This document shows positions 52,074 through 60,814 of a stretch of DNA of 64,000 bases, piece after piece; within the stretch, counting starts at the first letter, position 1, and each line of letters opens with the position of its first letter. Source of the DNA: 40CM-4-69-5 sp036556905 (GTDB lineage Bacteria; Methylomirabilota; Methylomirabilia; Rokubacteriales; CSP1-6); assembly GCA_036556905.1 (NCBI GenBank), contig DATBIM010000040.1, positions 1 through 64,000 of the forward strand, in the 5' to 3' direction. A program made the position numbers and the translations under genes. The notes beneath the pieces were generated by a model. That model did no database searches. It was not told the DNA's origin and saw only the letters and a list, made by a program, of their open reading frames with translations.

Positions 52074-53290
52074 CGCTCAAGGTGCTCCTCGCGTGTCTTC
52101 TGTCGATCGCTGTGCTGGCCGGGGTGGCCGCGCTGGCCCCGGCCCAGGCACCCAAGGTCGTCAAGATCGGCGACCTCGGCTCCAAGGTCGGCGTCTTCGA
52201 GGGCTACGGCAAGTACCAGACCATGGGAATCCAGCTCGCCGTCGAGGAGCTGAACGCCAAGGGCGGCGTGCTCGGCCACCGGGTCGAGATCATCTCCGAG
52301 GACGACGAGACCAAGCCAGCCCCGGCTGTGCGCAAGGCCGAGAAGCTCATCCTGCAGGACGACGTGAAGCTGCTGGTGGGGGCCGTCTCCAGCGGCTCCA
52401 CCATGGCGGTCATGGACATCACCAAGAAGCACAAGACCATCCACTGGAACTCGGTCTCCTGCGCCGAATTCATGCGGACGACCAAGTTCCACAAGTACTA
52501 CTTCTCCAACCAGCCCGACTCCCGGATGCAGGCCAATGGCCTGGCCAAGTACATCCTGGACAAGATGGGCAAGCGCCTCTACATCTTCTACACCGACTAC
52601 GCCATGGGTCAGTCCGACGGCCGCCAGTTCAAGACCGCCTTCGAGAAGCTGGGCGGCGAGGTGGTGGGCGTGGCCGGGGCCCCGCTGGACACCAAGGACT
52701 TCAGCCCCTGGTTCGGCGCCATCAACCAGTCGAACCCTCAGGTCTTGTTCCTGGCCTTCGCCGGCACGGATTCGCTCCGGCTCATGACCCAGCTCCACTC
52801 CTTCGGCATGACCAAGAAGTACAAGCTGGCCGGAATCGACTGCTTCCTGCTGCAGCAGGATCTGCCAACCATCGCCGAGCCGATGGAGGGGTTCGTGCAG
52901 CTCAACCACTTCTCGGCCTACAACCCGGATCCGAACATGCAGGCCTTCAATACCAAGTTCAAGAAGAAGTTCGGGGTGGATGCCAACATCGCGGCCGGAG
53001 CCTACGACGCCGTCCTGTTCTGGGCGGCCGCCGTCGCGAAGGCCAAGACCTTCGACTCCGACAAGGTGGCGGAAGCCCATGAGGGGATGTGCCTGGACAA
53101 CACCCACATCGGCCGTCAGTGCATCCGCAAGGAGGATCACCAGGTGATCATGGACATGCACCTCTACCGGGTGGAGAAGGGCAAGAACGTCCCGATCGCC
53201 CGGATCGCCGGCAGCGACTCCATCGGCGCGCCGATGGTGGGCAAGGATCCGGTGGAGGGCTTCACCTGGGAGCTCAAGAAGAAGAACTAG
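52070..53290 (+). CDS. ABC transporter periplasmic binding protein (LivJ/urea-type family)
   Basis: This 406-residue Peripla_BP_6 protein has a signal peptide (LLSIAVLAGVAALAPAQA) and mature start VVKIGDLGSKVGVFEGYGKY, then the LVGAVSSGSTMAVMDITKKH ligand loop. It differs clearly from the binding protein at 7936, so the two ABC cassettes probably carry different substrates. The ATG overlaps the upstream gene by 4 bases after a GGAGG site. Confidence 0.9.
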   Translation: MTLKVLLACLLSIAVLAGVAALAPAQAPKVVKIGDLGSKVGVFEGYGKYQTMGIQLAVEELNAKGGVLGHRVEIISEDDETKPAPAVRKAEKLILQDDVKLLVGAVSSGSTMAVMDITKKHKTIHWNSVSCAEFMRTTKFHKYYFSNQPDSRMQANGLAKYILDKMGKRLYIFYTDYAMGQSDGRQFKTAFEKLGGEVVGVAGAPLDTKDFSPWFGAINQSNPQVLFLAFAGTDSLRLMTQLHSFGMTKKYKLAGIDCFLLQQDLPTIAEPMEGFVQLNHFSAYNPDPNMQAFNTKFKKKFGVDANIAAGAYDAVLFWAAAVAKAKTFDSDKVAEAHEGMCLDNTHIGRQCIRKEDHQVIMDMHLYRVEKGKNVPIARIAGSDSIGAPMVGKDPVEGFTWELKKKN

Positions 53291-53299
53291 CCGGGCCCG

Positions 53300-54178
53300 A
53301 TGGACTATGTCGTCGCGGTGTTGCTGCCCCAGCTCCTGCACGGCCTCGTCTTCGGGGCCGCGCTGGGGCTGGTGGCGCTGGGCCTGACCGTGATCTTCGG
53401 CCTGCTGGGCGTGATGAACTTCGCCCACGGCGAACTGTACATGCTGGGGGCCTACGCGGGGATCGTGGTGATCGGGGTCACCCAGTCCTTCTGGGTGGCC
53501 CTGGTCGTGGCCCCGCTGCTCGTCGGCGCCGTGGGCGCCCTCACCGAAGTGGTGACCTTACGTCCGCTCTACCGACGCGAGCCCCTCTACGGCCTGATCC
53601 TCACCTTCGGCCTGGCCCTGGTCTTGCGCGAGGGAGTGCGCCAGGTGTGGGGCGGTGACATGCGGCGCATCTTGCCCCCCGTCACCGGCTCCACGCCCCT
53701 GTTGGGCATGACCTACCCGAATTACCGGCTCTTCCTGCTGGCCGCCTCGTCGCTCCTGCTGCTCGGCATCTGGCTGTTCTTCACCAAGACGCGGGCTGGC
53801 ATCCTCGTGCGCGCGGCCGTCCAGGACGCCGAAATGCTGGACGGCCTGGGCGTCAACGTGCCACGCGTGTTCACCCTGACCTTCGCCGGGTCGGCCGCCC
53901 TGGCCGCCCTGGCCGGGCTGCTGCTGGCCCCGATTTTCACCGTCTACCCGCAGATGGGGGTCGAGCTGATCCTGCTCGCCTTCATCGTGGTCATCCTGGG
54001 CGGCATGGGCTCGATGGGTGGCTCGGTGATCGCGGCCTTCGTCATCGGAATCACCCAGAGCATGCTCACCCTGTGGATGAACCCCCAGCGAGTGGCCATC
54101 GCCATTTTTGGCCTCATGATCCTCGTGCTGATCGTGCGGCCCCGGGGCTTCTTCGGTCGCGAGGGTGTCCTTGAATAG
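53300..54178 (+). CDS. livH: Branched-chain amino acid-type ABC transporter permease (LivH)
   Basis: This 292-residue permease has the LivH start GLVALGLTVIFGLLGVMNFA, HGELYMLGAYAG and the ending VRPRGFFGREG. It starts nine bases after the binding-protein stop and overlaps livM by 14 bases. Confidence 0.92.
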   Translation: MDYVVAVLLPQLLHGLVFGAALGLVALGLTVIFGLLGVMNFAHGELYMLGAYAGIVVIGVTQSFWVALVVAPLLVGAVGALTEVVTLRPLYRREPLYGLILTFGLALVLREGVRQVWGGDMRRILPPVTGSTPLLGMTYPNYRLFLLAASSLLLLGIWLFFTKTRAGILVRAAVQDAEMLDGLGVNVPRVFTLTFAGSAALAALAGLLLAPIFTVYPQMGVELILLAFIVVILGGMGSMGGSVIAAFVIGITQSMLTLWMNPQRVAIAIFGLMILVLIVRPRGFFGREGVLE

Positions 54179-55121
54179 GGTCCTGGGCTGGCAGGCCACC
54201 GCCGTCTTCGCCACCCTGACCCTGCTGCCCTTCGCGCCGGGGATGACCAAGTACTATCTGCTGCTGGCCTTCGACGCGCTGCTCTTCGGCGCGGTGGCGA
54301 TGAGCCTGGATCTCCTGATGGGCTACACCGGTCTGGTCTCGTTCGGCCATGCCGCCTTCTTCGGGCTGGGCGCCTACGCCACCGCGATCCTCCTCGAGCG
54401 CGGCGTGCTCTCGCTCTGGCTGTGCCTGGGCTTCGCGCTCGTGATCGTCGGCCTTTACGCCGTCCTCGTCGCCTACTTCGCCACGAGTCGGCGCGGTATC
54501 TACTTCGCCTTGCTCACGCTGGTCTTTGCCGAGGTCGTCTTCACGTTTTTCCGCTATACCCAGACGTTTGGTGGTTCCGACGGCATCCAGGGCCTGCCGC
54601 CGCCGGTGCTGTGGCCCGGGATGCCCCTGGACACACCCCTGCGGAACTACTACCTGGTCGTGGCCTATCTGGGTTCGGCCTGGGTGCTGTGCCGCGTCAT
54701 CGTCAGTTCACACTTCGGCAAGGTGCTGGTCGCCATCCGGGAGAATGAGGATCGCGCCCGCTTCCTGGGCTACAACGTCCCGCGCTACAAGATGGCCGTC
54801 TGCGTAATCTCGGCCCTGCTGACCGGCCTGGGCGGCGCCATCTACCCGGGCCGGGCTGCCTACGCGACCCCGGATCTCATGCTGTGGACCGTCTCCGGGG
54901 AGTTCATCATCATGGTCATGATCGGGGGCCTGGGGACGCTGGTCGGGCCCGTCATCGGCGGCGCCTTCTTCGTCCTGCTGCAAGAGAAGGTCTCCTCCTA
55001 CGTCGACTGGTACTTCATGGTCATCGGCGGGGTTTTGATCCTCATCGTGCTCTTCATGCCCCGCGGCTTGTTCGGCTTTCGCCATGCCCTTCGGGGGCGA
55101 CCGTGGCGGGCCCCCGCCTAG
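54165..55121 (+). CDS. livM: Branched-chain amino acid-type ABC transporter permease (LivM)
   Basis: This 318-residue permease has LMGYTGLVSFGHAAFFGLGA and the conserved IRENEDRARFLGYNVPRYK loop. GTG start inside livH. About nine hydrophobic helices are visible, with a short basic tail. Confidence 0.92.
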   Translation: MSLNRVLGWQATAVFATLTLLPFAPGMTKYYLLLAFDALLFGAVAMSLDLLMGYTGLVSFGHAAFFGLGAYATAILLERGVLSLWLCLGFALVIVGLYAVLVAYFATSRRGIYFALLTLVFAEVVFTFFRYTQTFGGSDGIQGLPPPVLWPGMPLDTPLRNYYLVVAYLGSAWVLCRVIVSSHFGKVLVAIRENEDRARFLGYNVPRYKMAVCVISALLTGLGGAIYPGRAAYATPDLMLWTVSGEFIIMVMIGGLGTLVGPVIGGAFFVLLQEKVSSYVDWYFMVIGGVLILIVLFMPRGLFGFRHALRGRPWRAPA

Positions 55122-55882
55122 CCCCGCCCACCGTGACGATTCTCGAGGTCGTCGGCCTCAGCAAGAGTTTCGGCGCCCTGGCTGCGCTCGTCGATGTGAG
55201 CCTGGCCATTCACCCCGGTGAAGTGTTCTCGGTCATCGGGCCCAACGGGGCCGGCAAATCCACGCTGTTCAACGTGATCTCGGGGCTGCACAACCCAACG
55301 GCGGGTCGTGTCCTGTTCCAGGCCGAGGACATCACGGGCCTGCCCCCGGAGGTCGTCAATCGCCGGGGCCTGGCCAAGACCTTCCAGATCACCAACATCT
55401 TTCCGGAGATCACCGTCTTCGAGAATGTCGGGGTGGCTGCGCAGTCGCGGGTGGCCGTGTCCGGTCGCCCGGCATCGCTGTGGCGACTGCCCGACGTGGC
55501 CGAGCCCGTGATGGAACTGCTGGAGGCGTTCGGCCTGGCCAGCCGCCGCGACGAGCTGGCCGAGAATCTCTCGCACGGCGAGCAGCGATATCTGGAGATG
55601 TGTCTGGCCCTGGCCACTCGGCCCACCCTGCTCATGCTCGACGAGCCCACCGCCGGCATGACGCCGGGTGAAACCAGGCAGGCCACCGAGCTGATCAAGC
55701 GCATCGCCCGCGCCCGCAGCCTCACCGTGCTGCTCATCGAGCACGACATGAGCGTGGTCATGGAGATTTCCGATCGGATCGCCGTGCTGCATTTCGGCGA
55801 GAAGATCGCCGAGGGACCGCCGGAGGTGATCCGCCGCGACCCCCGGGTCATCGAGGCGTATCTGGGCGGCGCCGACACCTGA
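55103..55882 (+). CDS. livG: Branched-chain amino acid-type ABC transporter ATPase (LivG)
   Basis: This 259-residue ATPase has Walker A GPNGAGKST, AKTFQIT, signature LSHGEQRYL and Walker B LLMLDEPTAGM. GTG 55103 is preferred because a GGGGG site lies just upstream; GTG 55133 is possible and would remove ten residues. It overlaps livM by 19 bases and livF by one base (TGATG). Confidence 0.9.
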   Translation: MAGPRLAPPTVTILEVVGLSKSFGALAALVDVSLAIHPGEVFSVIGPNGAGKSTLFNVISGLHNPTAGRVLFQAEDITGLPPEVVNRRGLAKTFQITNIFPEITVFENVGVAAQSRVAVSGRPASLWRLPDVAEPVMELLEAFGLASRRDELAENLSHGEQRYLEMCLALATRPTLLMLDEPTAGMTPGETRQATELIKRIARARSLTVLLIEHDMSVVMEISDRIAVLHFGEKIAEGPPEVIRRDPRVIEAYLGGADT

Positions 55883-56589
55883 TGCTGACGATTCGCGAGC
55901 TGCGGGCGGGCTACGGCGCCACCCCCATTCTCTTCGGTGTGTCCCTCGAAGTTCGCAGCGGCGAGGCGGTGGCTTTGTTGGGCCGCAACGGCATGGGCAA
56001 GACCACGCTCGTCAAGACGGTGATGGGCTTTCTCAAGCCGTGGCAGGGAATCATCGAGCTGGACGACCACCCTCTCGCTGGACTCTCCCCTCACGACATC
56101 GCCCGACGCGGCGTCGGCCTCGTCCCGGAGAACCGCCGCATCTTCCCCGGCCTCACCGTTCGGGAAAACCTCGAGCTGGGGCTGTCGGCGGCGCCGCGGT
56201 GCCCCGCCCCGGTTCGGCACGAGCGTCTCCAGCGCGTGTTCCACCACTTCCCCCGCCTCAACGAGCGCCTGGACCAGCCGGGCAAGACCCTGTCGGGGGG
56301 CGAGCAACAGATGCTGGCCATCGCCCGGGTGATGATGGCAGGGGCCCGGATCATCCTCATGGACGAGCCGACTCAAGGGCTGGCTCCGGCGATGGTGCGC
56401 CACATTCGCGAGATGATCGGAGAGCTGAAGCGGCTCGGGATGACCGTGCTGCTCGTCGAGCAGAACGCTCGGATGGCGCTCGCCGTCTGCGATCGGGGTT
56501 ACGTCATGGAAAAGGGCGTGATCGTCTTCGAGGGGCCGGCCCGCGAGCTCCGCGAGAGTCCGGTGACCCGCGAGAAGCTCGGCGTCTAG
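55882..56589 (+). CDS. livF: Branched-chain amino acid-type ABC transporter ATPase (LivF)
   Basis: This 235-residue ATPase has Walker A GRNGMGKTT, signature LSGGEQQML, Walker B IILMDEPTQGL and the LLVEQN ending. It completes the second ABC cassette. The TlpA-like gene follows after 18 bases. Confidence 0.92.
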   Translation: MLTIRELRAGYGATPILFGVSLEVRSGEAVALLGRNGMGKTTLVKTVMGFLKPWQGIIELDDHPLAGLSPHDIARRGVGLVPENRRIFPGLTVRENLELGLSAAPRCPAPVRHERLQRVFHHFPRLNERLDQPGKTLSGGEQQMLAIARVMMAGARIILMDEPTQGLAPAMVRHIREMIGELKRLGMTVLLVEQNARMALAVCDRGYVMEKGVIVFEGPARELRESPVTREKLGV

Positions 56590-56607
56590 AAGACGGAGGG
56601 GCGCGAC

Positions 56608-57339
56608 GTGAAGGGGTGGGCCAATACGTTGTCGGAGCCGGGCGGCCGACAACGTCTCATTCCGCTGACCCTGGCGCTGGTGCTGCTCGGCGGGCTGGTG
56701 TGGCTGCTCCCCGTCCGGCGCTCCGGTGAGGATGGCGGCCACCACGCAGGCCATGAAGGGGTGCTCGACCTCTTCGAGCGCGCCGGTGTTTCGGAGCTGA
56801 CCGCCGGCCAGGCGGCGCCCGGATTCTCTCTGGAGCGCTTCTCGGGGGGCCGGGCCTCGCTGGCTGACTGGAAGGGTGCGCTCGTCGTGCTCAACTTCTG
56901 GGCCACGTGGTGCACGCCCTGCACGCTAGAGATGCCGACCCTGGAATCGCTGTGGCGGCAGTACCGGGAACGACGTCTCGTGGTGATCGGCATCTCGGTC
57001 GACGCAGGCGCTCCCCGCAGCCTCATCGGTCCGTACCTGAGCAACCTCGGGCTCACGTTTCCCATCCTGCTCGATCCCGACATGCGAACCGCGCAGGCGT
57101 GGCGGGTGACCGCGCTCCCCGCCACGTTCCTCATCGGGTCCGGGGGGGAGGTAGTCGGCATGGCGATCGGCCCGCGGGAATGGGACGGCGTCGAGATGCG
57201 GGCACTGCTGGAGAGCCTGTTGCCGTCCTCTCTTCACCATCCGGCCGGACGCCCGGCGTCCGGCGCCCTGGCCACGACCGACCTTACCGGGGCGGCTCGA
57301 CGATCCGAAAGACCGGATGGCGATCGGCCTCGGCCCTGA
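56608..57339 (+). CDS. TlpA-like membrane-anchored thioredoxin-fold protein
   Basis: This 243-residue protein has an N-terminal anchor helix (IPLTLALVLLGGLVWLLP) and a redoxin domain with the Cys102-Thr-Pro-Cys105 site (FWATWCTPC), then a cis-Pro region ALPATFLIG. It should face the periplasm and reduce disulfides, as in cytochrome or metal-centre assembly. A His-rich HHAGH lies after the anchor. The GTG follows GGAGGGG. About 30 disordered C-terminal residues overlap the convergent reductase gene by 56 bases. Confidence 0.85.
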   Translation: MKGWANTLSEPGGRQRLIPLTLALVLLGGLVWLLPVRRSGEDGGHHAGHEGVLDLFERAGVSELTAGQAAPGFSLERFSGGRASLADWKGALVVLNFWATWCTPCTLEMPTLESLWRQYRERRLVVIGISVDAGAPRSLIGPYLSNLGLTFPILLDPDMRTAQAWRVTALPATFLIGSGGEVVGMAIGPREWDGVEMRALLESLLPSSLHHPAGRPASGALATTDLTGAARRSERPDGDRPRP

Positions 57340-57724
57340 AGACCGCCAGCGGAGACGACACACAGGCATCGAAGAAGGGACGGGCGACCGGCACGCGGGC
57401 CAGGTAGGCCTTGAGCACGGGCGCAGCCGCCTGGCGATCGAGCTCGACGACGGCCACCCGCTCCGACCGGCGCCCGCGGCCCAGCGTGACGACGCCCGCC
57501 GTGCGGGCATTGCGCACCCACCCGACCTCTCCGTATGGCGCCACCAGCCAACGCTCGTTCCCTTCTTCCACGAGCGTCACCGGGGTCGCGCGTGGTCGAC
57601 CGGTGGTGTGTCCGCGGGTGGTCAGCAGATACGTGTGGCCCGGCCCCCACCCCAGGGTCAGAAGGATTCGCACGAGTCGATTCACCAGCCGCCGCCCGAT
57701 GCCGAGCCGGTAGCGCTTGGCCAT
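57284..57724 (-). CDS. Deazaflavin (F420)-dependent nitroreductase family protein
   Basis: This 146-residue split-beta-barrel protein of the Ddn/DUF385 family has LLTTRGHTTGRPRATPVTLV, then LVAPYGEVGWVRNARTAG, the family's cofactor and dimer blocks. Members use F420H2 to reduce quinones or nitro compounds, so the host probably makes or imports F420; that is inference. It lies 31 bases after the histidine kinase gene and may be the last member of the sigma-54 operon. Confidence 0.82.
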   Translation of the reverse strand: MAKRYRLGIGRRLVNRLVRILLTLGWGPGHTYLLTTRGHTTGRPRATPVTLVEEGNERWLVAPYGEVGWVRNARTAGVVTLGRGRRSERVAVVELDRQAAAPVLKAYLARVPVARPFFDACVSSPLAVFRAEADRHPVFRIVEPPR

Positions 57725-57755
57725 ACCAGCCCCCTCGCTCCGCGCGGCGTTGGGA

Positions 57756-59381
57756 TCAGGCCGCGCTGGAGCCCTCGCGCCGAGTCCGGGGAATGCGGAT
57801 CGTGAACGTCGAGCCCTTCCCCAGCTCGCTCACCAGGTCGATCGTCCCGCCGTGCTGGCGGACTATTCCAAGGCTGACGGCCAACCCGAGCCCGGTGCCG
57901 TTCACCTCCGACTTCGTCGTGAAGAACGGCTCGAAGATCCGCTCCCGATGCTCGGGGGCGATTCCCGGCCCGGTGTCGGCAAAGGCCACGGTGACCTCGT
58001 CGACGGAAGCGCCCGTTCGTACCGTCAGAAGTCCGCCCTTGGGCATGGCCTGCACGGCGTTGTTGATGATGTTGAGGAACACCTGTTTCATGCGCGCCGG
58101 ATCGACCTCGATAGGCGGCAGGTCGTCCGCGTACTGTTCGTCGATCGTCACCGACATCACACCCTGCAGGCGTATCAGCCCTACCGCCTGGCGCAGAACG
58201 CCGTTCACATCGATCGTCTGCGGGAAGAACGGCCGTTGACGGCTGAAATCGAGGAGATCGCGCACGATGTCGCGAGCCCGCGAGGCCTCGGTCATGATCA
58301 GGCCGGCATCGGCGTGGAGACTGCTGTCAGCCGGGAGCTGCTCGACCAGCAACGAGGCGAACCCCAGCACACTCGTCAAGGGGTTGTTGATCTCGTGCGC
58401 CACCTGGGCGGCCATCTCGCCGATTGCCGCCAGCTTGGCGGCCTGGATGAGCTGGGCCTGGGTCTCCCGGAGCTCGGCCATCTTGCGGGTGACACCCTCG
58501 TACAGTCGGGCGTTCTCCACGGCAATGGCCACCTGGCTGGCTACGATCTTGAGGACCTGCTCGTCATCGGCCTTGGTCTTGGCCGAGGCCAGGGTCCGGC
58601 CGGTCATGAGGCCGATATCACGCTGCTGGACGACCAGCGGGACGGCCCATTCGATCTCCCGCCGCTCCTCGCCGTCCTCGCCGAGCGGCGACGGGCTTGG
58701 CGCCCGCTTGGCCTCCGGGTTCTGGACGGAAACTTGGAGATCTGCCGGCTCCACCAGCTCCACCGTGAGCACCGTTGCCCCGATGGCCCGGGCCAGCTCG
58801 GGCAGCAGACGCTCCAGCATGGTCCGCACATCGAGCGCCGAGGTGATGCCTTGAGTGGCGGCGTGGAGCGCCTCCAGCTGGGAGGCATGCCGGACCACGT
58901 GGTCGTTCAAGCTTTGCAGCTCCTCGATCTGGCGCACCATGCGGTAGACCAGCCGCTGATTCAGCTCGCGCAGGAAGGGTCCCTCCTGGCGCTCCTCCAG
59001 CCGCTCGCGCTTCCCGCGAAGGAATTCGCCCACCTGCTGGGCGAACGTATCGACATCCAGGGGCTTGGCGATGTAGCCGTCGCAGCCGGCTACCAGGGTG
59101 CGCTCGCGGTCACCCTGCATCGCGTAGGCGGTGACGGCGATGATGGGGGTGTTGCGGAGGGCCGGCAACGACCGGAGCGCGACTCCGACCTCGTACCCAT
59201 CGATCCCCGGCAGGTTGATGTCGAGAAGAATGAGGGCCGGCTCCTCCCGCAGGGCCGCCGTGATTCCGGCGAGCCCGTCCTCGGCCTCGACGATCAGATA
59301 CTGACTGGCCGGCAACAGTGCCCGAACCAGCATCCGGTTGTCCGGGCTGTCCTCGATGTACAGGATCTTCGTCGGCGTCAT
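57756..59381 (-). CDS. Hybrid histidine kinase: REC-coiled coil-GAF-HisKA-HATPase
   Basis: This 541-residue cytoplasmic kinase has its receiver first (Asp54 in LILLDINLPG, Thr84, Lys106). A helical linker follows, then a GAF domain (about 175-295), a dimerisation helix with His329 in AQVAHEINNPL, and an ATPase domain with DTGPGIAPEH and GTGLGLAVSLGIVRQHGG. GGGAGAGAGGCG precedes ATG 59381; the longer reading is not supported. It has no membrane helix, so it may sense a cytoplasmic signal and be controlled by phosphorylation of its own REC domain. Confidence 0.88.
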   Translation of the reverse strand: MTPTKILYIEDSPDNRMLVRALLPASQYLIVEAEDGLAGITAALREEPALILLDINLPGIDGYEVGVALRSLPALRNTPIIAVTAYAMQGDRERTLVAGCDGYIAKPLDVDTFAQQVGEFLRGKRERLEERQEGPFLRELNQRLVYRMVRQIEELQSLNDHVVRHASQLEALHAATQGITSALDVRTMLERLLPELARAIGATVLTVELVEPADLQVSVQNPEAKRAPSPSPLGEDGEERREIEWAVPLVVQQRDIGLMTGRTLASAKTKADDEQVLKIVASQVAIAVENARLYEGVTRKMAELRETQAQLIQAAKLAAIGEMAAQVAHEINNPLTSVLGFASLLVEQLPADSSLHADAGLIMTEASRARDIVRDLLDFSRQRPFFPQTIDVNGVLRQAVGLIRLQGVMSVTIDEQYADDLPPIEVDPARMKQVFLNIINNAVQAMPKGGLLTVRTGASVDEVTVAFADTGPGIAPEHRERIFEPFFTTKSEVNGTGLGLAVSLGIVRQHGGTIDLVSELGKGSTFTIRIPRTRREGSSAA

Positions 59382-59397
59382 CGCCTCTCTCCCGCTC

Positions 59398-60027
59398 TCA
59401 GGCGAAGCAGAACCGCCGGGGATTTGGCTCTTGCTGCCGCCGGGCTTCCAGCTCCGCGCGCAGGATGCCAAAGACGAGGACGTCGCAGCGGCGGCCGGCC
59501 TGGCACCCGGCCTGGCGCAGGACACCTTCCTGTTGGAAGCCGTTGCGCTTCAGCGCGTTGATGCTGAGGACGTTGTACTCGTACACCTTGGCCTCGATCC
59601 GCTCCAGGGCCAGGATGTCGAGTCCCCAGGCGCAGATCAGCTTGCCCGCCTCCACCCCACACCCCTTACCGATGGCCTTGCGGTCGGCGATGATCGTTTC
59701 CAGGAACGCATAGCCGTCCCGCCGGTGGATATTGAAGAGCCGAACCAGCCCCAGCGGCGCTCCGGCCTCCTCGGCCTCGGTGACGATGAAGATCACCTGC
59801 GTGGGGTCGCCCAGGCAGGCATCCAGGAACGCCGGGTGCTCCCCGGCGCCCCGGTACGCCCGCAGGAAGTCACTCCCGGCCATGCGCTCCAGGAACGCAT
59901 CGTTGGCCCAGCGGCGCAGGGCGAACCGGTCGCCAGGCTCGAGGGGGCGCAGCCACACCCGCTCCCCGTGGGCGACCACCCGCGGGCTCGCCTGCGCTTG
60001 GGCCGGGAGATCGGTTGCTGTGGTCAT
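59398..60027 (-). CDS. GNAT-family acetyltransferase (RimJ/RimL type)
   Basis: This 209-residue acetyltransferase has GERVWLRPLEPGDRFALRRW at the start and the acetyl-CoA loop around DRKAIGKGCGVEAG, then YEYNVLSINALKRNGFQQEG. It lies directly after the exported-protein stop with one base between. ATG 60027 is chosen; GTG 60060 is an alternative. The substrate is unknown; peptide N-termini or small amines are typical. Confidence 0.8.
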   Translation of the reverse strand: MTTATDLPAQAQASPRVVAHGERVWLRPLEPGDRFALRRWANDAFLERMAGSDFLRAYRGAGEHPAFLDACLGDPTQVIFIVTEAEEAGAPLGLVRLFNIHRRDGYAFLETIIADRKAIGKGCGVEAGKLICAWGLDILALERIEAKVYEYNVLSINALKRNGFQQEGVLRQAGCQAGRRCDVLVFGILRAELEARRQQEPNPRRFCFA

Positions 60028-60028
60028 G

Positions 60029-60814
60029 TCAGTCGTTGTCGCGGTCGCGGCCAAAGCCACGGGCGGTCGTCTCGAAGTTCAAGTCCAGTCGGACGGTCGG
60101 CACGCCGAGCGAGTGCTCGTGTGCCTGCACCCCTTGCGGGCAGTTAGGCAGGTCGCCAAAGCCCTTCTCCCGGCAAAAGTTTGGGGCATCCCCGACAAGG
60201 GCACCGAACAGGTACGAGGGCCCGGCGTACCAGCAGTCGGACGGGTCGCCGTCGGCGAGGCAGCCCTCGGGCACGCCGAAGGGGAAGGGCAGGCGGAAGT
60301 TGCCGGACACTCGGCCCTTCAGCCTGAGTCCGTTCAGCGGTCCGCCCCGCTCCCCTTCCGCCGACCAGAAGCCCTTGAGCGTACCCAGCGGCACGCCGTT
60401 GAGAAGCGCCGCCGATAGATCGATACGACCATGGATGTCGCCGCGCGCGATCACCCATTCAGAGCCGTCCATCTTGTTGTCGCCATGGATGACGACGAAA
60501 AATCGTCCACGGACCGGCCCCGTGCCGGTGGCCATGTTCAGACTGTCCGACGCTGTGGCCACGACACCGCATTTCCCCTCGATGCCGAGGTAGGGGGCCA
60601 GATCGAGCGGGCACAGCTCCGTGCCAATCCCGATGGTTCCGGCGAGCGTCGCCGTCGCCGCGCGGACCTTGTTCTCGGGGCCGCGGCCCCGCACTTTCAT
60701 CGTCTCGGTGACCTCGTAGAGGGTCGCGTTCTGCGCCCCGACTGCGCCCGCGGTGCCCAGCAGCACGACACCGGTCCCAAGCAAGCATCGAGACAGCAAT
60801 CGTTTCCAGCTCAT
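60029..60814 (-). CDS. Exported protein of unknown function in the signalling operon
   Basis: This 261-residue protein has a signal peptide (CLLGTGVVLLGTAGAVGAQ). The mature part is beta-rich with eight cysteines, including TELCPLDLAPYLGIEGKCG and a C-terminal run of Cys-bearing loops, so disulfides are likely. GGAGG lies seven bases before the ATG, which overlaps the HD-GYP stop (ATGA). No family was recognised. It may be the output or sensed component of the operon. Confidence 0.62.
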   Translation of the reverse strand: MSWKRLLSRCLLGTGVVLLGTAGAVGAQNATLYEVTETMKVRGRGPENKVRAATATLAGTIGIGTELCPLDLAPYLGIEGKCGVVATASDSLNMATGTGPVRGRFFVVIHGDNKMDGSEWVIARGDIHGRIDLSAALLNGVPLGTLKGFWSAEGERGGPLNGLRLKGRVSGNFRLPFPFGVPEGCLADGDPSDCWYAGPSYLFGALVGDAPNFCREKGFGDLPNCPQGVQAHEHSLGVPTVRLDLNFETTARGFGRDRDND

